Source: Phenylobacterium sp.
Lineage (GTDB): Bacteria; Pseudomonadota; Alphaproteobacteria; Caulobacterales; Caulobacteraceae
Direction of reading: 5' to 3'
DNA: 6,316 nt
Assembly: GCA_019264505.1 (NCBI GenBank)
Contig: JAHUZY010000473.1
Location: 1 to 6,316 of the forward strand
This document shows positions 4,735 to 6,316 of this stretch, one piece after another (position 1 is the stretch's first letter; each line of letters starts with the position of its first letter). Below the pieces are notes generated by a model that was not told where the DNA came from, ran no database searches, and was given only the letters and a program-made list of their open reading frames with translations. The translations under genes and the position numbers were made by a program.

Positions 4735-5229
4735 ATGACCCAAGCCGCCTTCGAACTTCCCACCGCCAACGGCGCCTTCCGCGCCGCCCGCATCGCCTTT
4801 GTCCAGTCCCTCTGGCACCGGCACATCGTCGACCAGGCCCATACAGGCTTCATCGAGGCCATCGGCGAACGGGGCTTTGGCCCCGAGCGCATCGACCGCT
4901 TCGAGACGCCCGGCGCCTTCGAGATTCCGCTGCACGCCCAGAGTCTGGCCCGCACCGGCCGCTATGCCGCGGTCGTGGCCGCCGGCTTCGTGGTGGATGG
5001 CGGCGTCTATCGCCATGAGTTCGTCGCTCAGACGGTGATCGCCGCCCTGATGCAGGTGCAGCTGGCCACCGAGACCCCGATCTTCTCCGTGGTGCTGACC
5101 CCGCACCATTTCCATGAGCATCAGGTCCACCAGGACTTCTTCGGCGCCCACTTCAGGATCAAGGGCCAGGAGGCGGCCGAGGCCTGCGCGGGCACCCTGG
5201 AGAGTCTCGCCCGACTGGCGGCCGCCTGA
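4735..5229 (+). CDS. ribH2: 6,7-dimethyl-8-ribityllumazine synthase, type II (RibH2)
   Basis: The 164-residue enzyme condenses 5-amino-6-ribitylaminouracil with 3,4-dihydroxy-2-butanone 4-phosphate to give the riboflavin precursor dimethylribityllumazine. It closely resembles Brucella RibH2, the decameric class of lumazine synthase. Shared blocks are IAFVQSLWHRHIVD (20-33) with substrate-stacking W27, PGAFEIPLHAQSLARTGRYAA (from 59), the GGVYRHEFVA loop (89-98), MQVQL (106-110) and VVLTPHHFHEH (119-129) with the active-site histidine region. ATG 4735 has AGGGA at 4723-4727 with 7-nt spacing; GTG 4705 in the same frame lies inside the masking hairpin and is unlikely. RibH2 genes commonly sit away from the main rib operon, with a second copy (RibH1) elsewhere, and a leader FMN riboswitch as here fits that pattern. 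Its stop shares a base with the next start. Confidence 0.95.
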   Translation: MTQAAFELPTANGAFRAARIAFVQSLWHRHIVDQAHTGFIEAIGERGFGPERIDRFETPGAFEIPLHAQSLARTGRYAAVVAAGFVVDGGVYRHEFVAQTVIAALMQVQLATETPIFSVVLTPHHFHEHQVHQDFFGAHFRIKGQEAAEACAGTLESLARLAAA

Positions 5230-5672
5230 TGGCGATCCTTCCAGACCAGCCGCCGCCGGAAGGCTTCGCCCTCCACGGGCGGACAAGCCCCCTCACCGAC
5301 CCCTGGGCGCCGATCTACGCCCATACGACACCGCAGGCGGTCATTCTCGGGCTCTGGGCCCGCGAGCCGCATGTGAACGGACGGGGCTTCGTTCACGGCG
5401 GGCTGATCATGGCGCTCTGCGACAACGCCATGGGCCTGTCCTGTGTGCAGGCGGCCGGGGGCGAGGCCTCCATGCTGACGGTCAATATGACCGTCGACTT
5501 CCTGGAAGCCGCCCAGATCGGCCAGTGGCTGACCTTCGAGACCGAGTTCGTTCGTCCTGGCGGCACGCTGGCCTTCGCCCAGGCCTTCGCCCAGGCCGAT
5601 GGTCAGCCCTGCGCCCGCGCCAACGGAGTCTTCCGGATCGTTCGCCGGGAGGCTAGGTCCCCGCGGAGCTAG
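5229..5672 (+). CDS. PaaI-type hotdog-fold thioesterase
   Basis: The 147-residue protein is a hotdog-fold thioesterase of the PaaI/4HBT group, whose members hydrolyse acyl-CoA or related thioesters. The helix entry reads N50-G-R-G-F-V-H56-G57-G58 followed by D65. This is the Asn / HGG / Asp arrangement used for catalysis in PaaI-type enzymes such as human THEM2. The following strand LTVNMTVDFL (83-92) and the C-terminal strands (about 96-137) complete the fold. There is no signal peptide, so it is cytosolic and probably oligomeric. ATG 5229 overlaps the ribH2 TGA by one base, and no good ribosome binding site is visible, so translation is probably coupled to ribH2 and therefore indirectly controlled by FMN. 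The substrate cannot be read from sequence. Its stop interlocks with that of the convergent ABC-F gene. Confidence 0.88.
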   Translation: MAILPDQPPPEGFALHGRTSPLTDPWAPIYAHTTPQAVILGLWAREPHVNGRGFVHGGLIMALCDNAMGLSCVQAAGGEASMLTVNMTVDFLEAAQIGQWLTFETEFVRPGGTLAFAQAFAQADGQPCARANGVFRIVRREARSPRS

Positions 5673-6316
5673 CCCAGCTGGATCTGCCGATCGACGCCGA
5701 CTCCCGCCCGGAAGTCGGCGTCGTGGCTGACCAGCAGCAGCGCCCCGTCATAGGCGCCGAGCGCCGCCTCCACCGCCGCCAGAGACTCCAGGTCCAGGTG
5801 GTTGCTGGGCTCGTCCAGCACCAGAAACTGGGGCGGAGCGGGGCGCATCAGGACGCAGGCCAGGGCGGCGCGCAGGCGCTCGCCGCCGCTAAGCTCCGCG
5901 ACCCTTCGCTCAGCCGCCCGATTGCGGAACAGGAACCGGGCCAGGGCCGCCTGGGCGGCGTTGCGATCGGCCGTCGGATTGAGCCGCTGATAGGCCTCCA
6001 GCAGGGTCTCTTCCGGGCGCAAGAGGCGCAGCTGCTGGTCGAAGATGATCGGCGCGACGCCCAGGCGCACCTCCCCGCGGCTCGGGGCTGACTGGCCGCT
6101 CAGCACGCGCAGCAGGGTGGACTTGCCCGACCCATTGGGGCCGCACAGGGCCAGGCGGTCAGGTCCGGTGATCCTCAGGTCGAGGCCGCTGATGAGCATC
6201 CGGCCGTCCGGCGCGCGCACCTCCAGGCCCTCGGCGCTGACGACGGTCTTGCCATCGGCCAGGCCACTGGCGGGCAGGTCGAAGCCGAGACGGCGCGCGG
6301 CCTCGACCCTCGCCTT
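5669..6316 (-). CDS. ABC-F family ATPase, partial (C-terminal half)
   Basis: The visible 215 residues are the C-terminal end of an ABC-F protein, a soluble twin-ATPase family that acts on ribosomes (translation factors such as EttA and Uup, or antibiotic-resistance factors). The frame is open to the window edge, so the first ATPase domain and most of the linker are missing. In visible numbering, residues 1-32 are the end of the inter-domain linker, starting KARVEAARRLGF. Walker A is GPNGSGKST (59-67), a Q-loop lies at about 94-95, the signature is LSGGERLR (142-149), Walker B is FLVLDEPSNHLD (164-175) with catalytic E169, and the switch histidine is in VSHD (196-199). The protein ends only 16 residues later, so it lacks the C-terminal extension of Uup. 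A GTG at 6220 opens an internal frame but is not the true start. The subfamily cannot be assigned from this part. Confidence 0.92.
   Translation of the reverse strand, partial: KARVEAARRLGFDLPASGLADGKTVVSAEGLEVRAPDGRMLISGLDLRITGPDRLALCGPNGSGKSTLLRVLSGQSAPSRGEVRLGVAPIIFDQQLRLLRPEETLLEAYQRLNPTADRNAAQAALARFLFRNRAAERRVAELSGGERLRAALACVLMRPAPPQFLVLDEPSNHLDLESLAAVEAALGAYDGALLLVSHDADFRAGVGVDRQIQLG

Noticed and set aside
4423..5286. Open minus-strand frame of 287 codons
   Set aside because: It spans the antisense of the FMN riboswitch and ribH2, and has no recognisable domain or ribosome binding site.
1..6316. CRISPR arrays, insertion sequences, tRNA or rRNA genes, phage or defence genes
   Set aside because: No spaced direct repeats, transposase motifs, terminal inverted repeats or conserved RNA gene sequences were seen. 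All genes look like core chromosomal genes of similar composition.

Overview
This GC-rich window reads as chromosomal DNA of an alphaproteobacterium, most probably of the family Caulobacteraceae (Caulobacter, Phenylobacterium or Brevundimonas type). The main evidence is the cluster fliX / flgI / cheL (flgJ-like) / flbY. FliX and FlbY are Caulobacterales-type flagellar proteins, and the fliX-flgI gap contains a CtrA-type box (TTAA-N7-CTAA) and a sigma-54 promoter. An alphaproteobacterial DksA and a type II lumazine synthase (RibH2) fit the same assignment. I cannot name a species.

Layout: (1) 1-657, minus strand: 5' part of a secreted lipoprotein with two Ig-like repeats, running off the left edge. 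(2) 729-1337, plus: a LOG-family nucleotide phosphoribohydrolase, divergent from the lipoprotein. (3) 1375-1800, minus: dksA, convergent with LOG, with its own promoter at 1849-1876 that begins inside the end of fliX. (4) 1873-2331, minus: fliX. (5) 2332-2541: fliX-flgI divergent control region with a CtrA box, an FlbD/ftr-like palindrome and a -24/-12 promoter. (6) 2542-4417, plus: flgI-cheL-flbY, tightly packed and probably one operon. (7) 4418-4734: a non-coding region with a TetR-type palindrome overlapping a predicted promoter, a complete FMN riboswitch, and a hairpin that can mask the ribH2 ribosome binding site. (8) 4735-5672, plus: ribH2 and an overlapping hotdog-fold thioesterase. (9) 5669-6316, minus: the C-terminal half of an ABC-F ATPase, which meets the thioesterase tail to tail with interlocked stop codons.

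How the parts work together: FliX and its neighbours belong to the flagellar transcription hierarchy, in which CtrA drives early genes and sigma-54 with FlbD drives the rod, ring and hook genes. FlgI builds the P ring, CheL is a rod-binding protein without a muramidase domain, and FlbY is an accessory flagellar protein. The ribH2 unit is a separate FMN-sensing transcription unit. It makes 6,7-dimethyl-8-ribityllumazine for riboflavin synthesis and carries a thioesterase of unknown substrate that is probably translationally coupled.

I found no mobile element, CRISPR array, tRNA or rRNA, and no clear new defence or biosynthetic system. The region is ordinary core genome. The points worth a second look are regulatory: the fliX-flgI control region, and the layered control (operator-like palindrome, riboswitch, ribosome-binding-site hairpin) of a ribH2-thioesterase pair.
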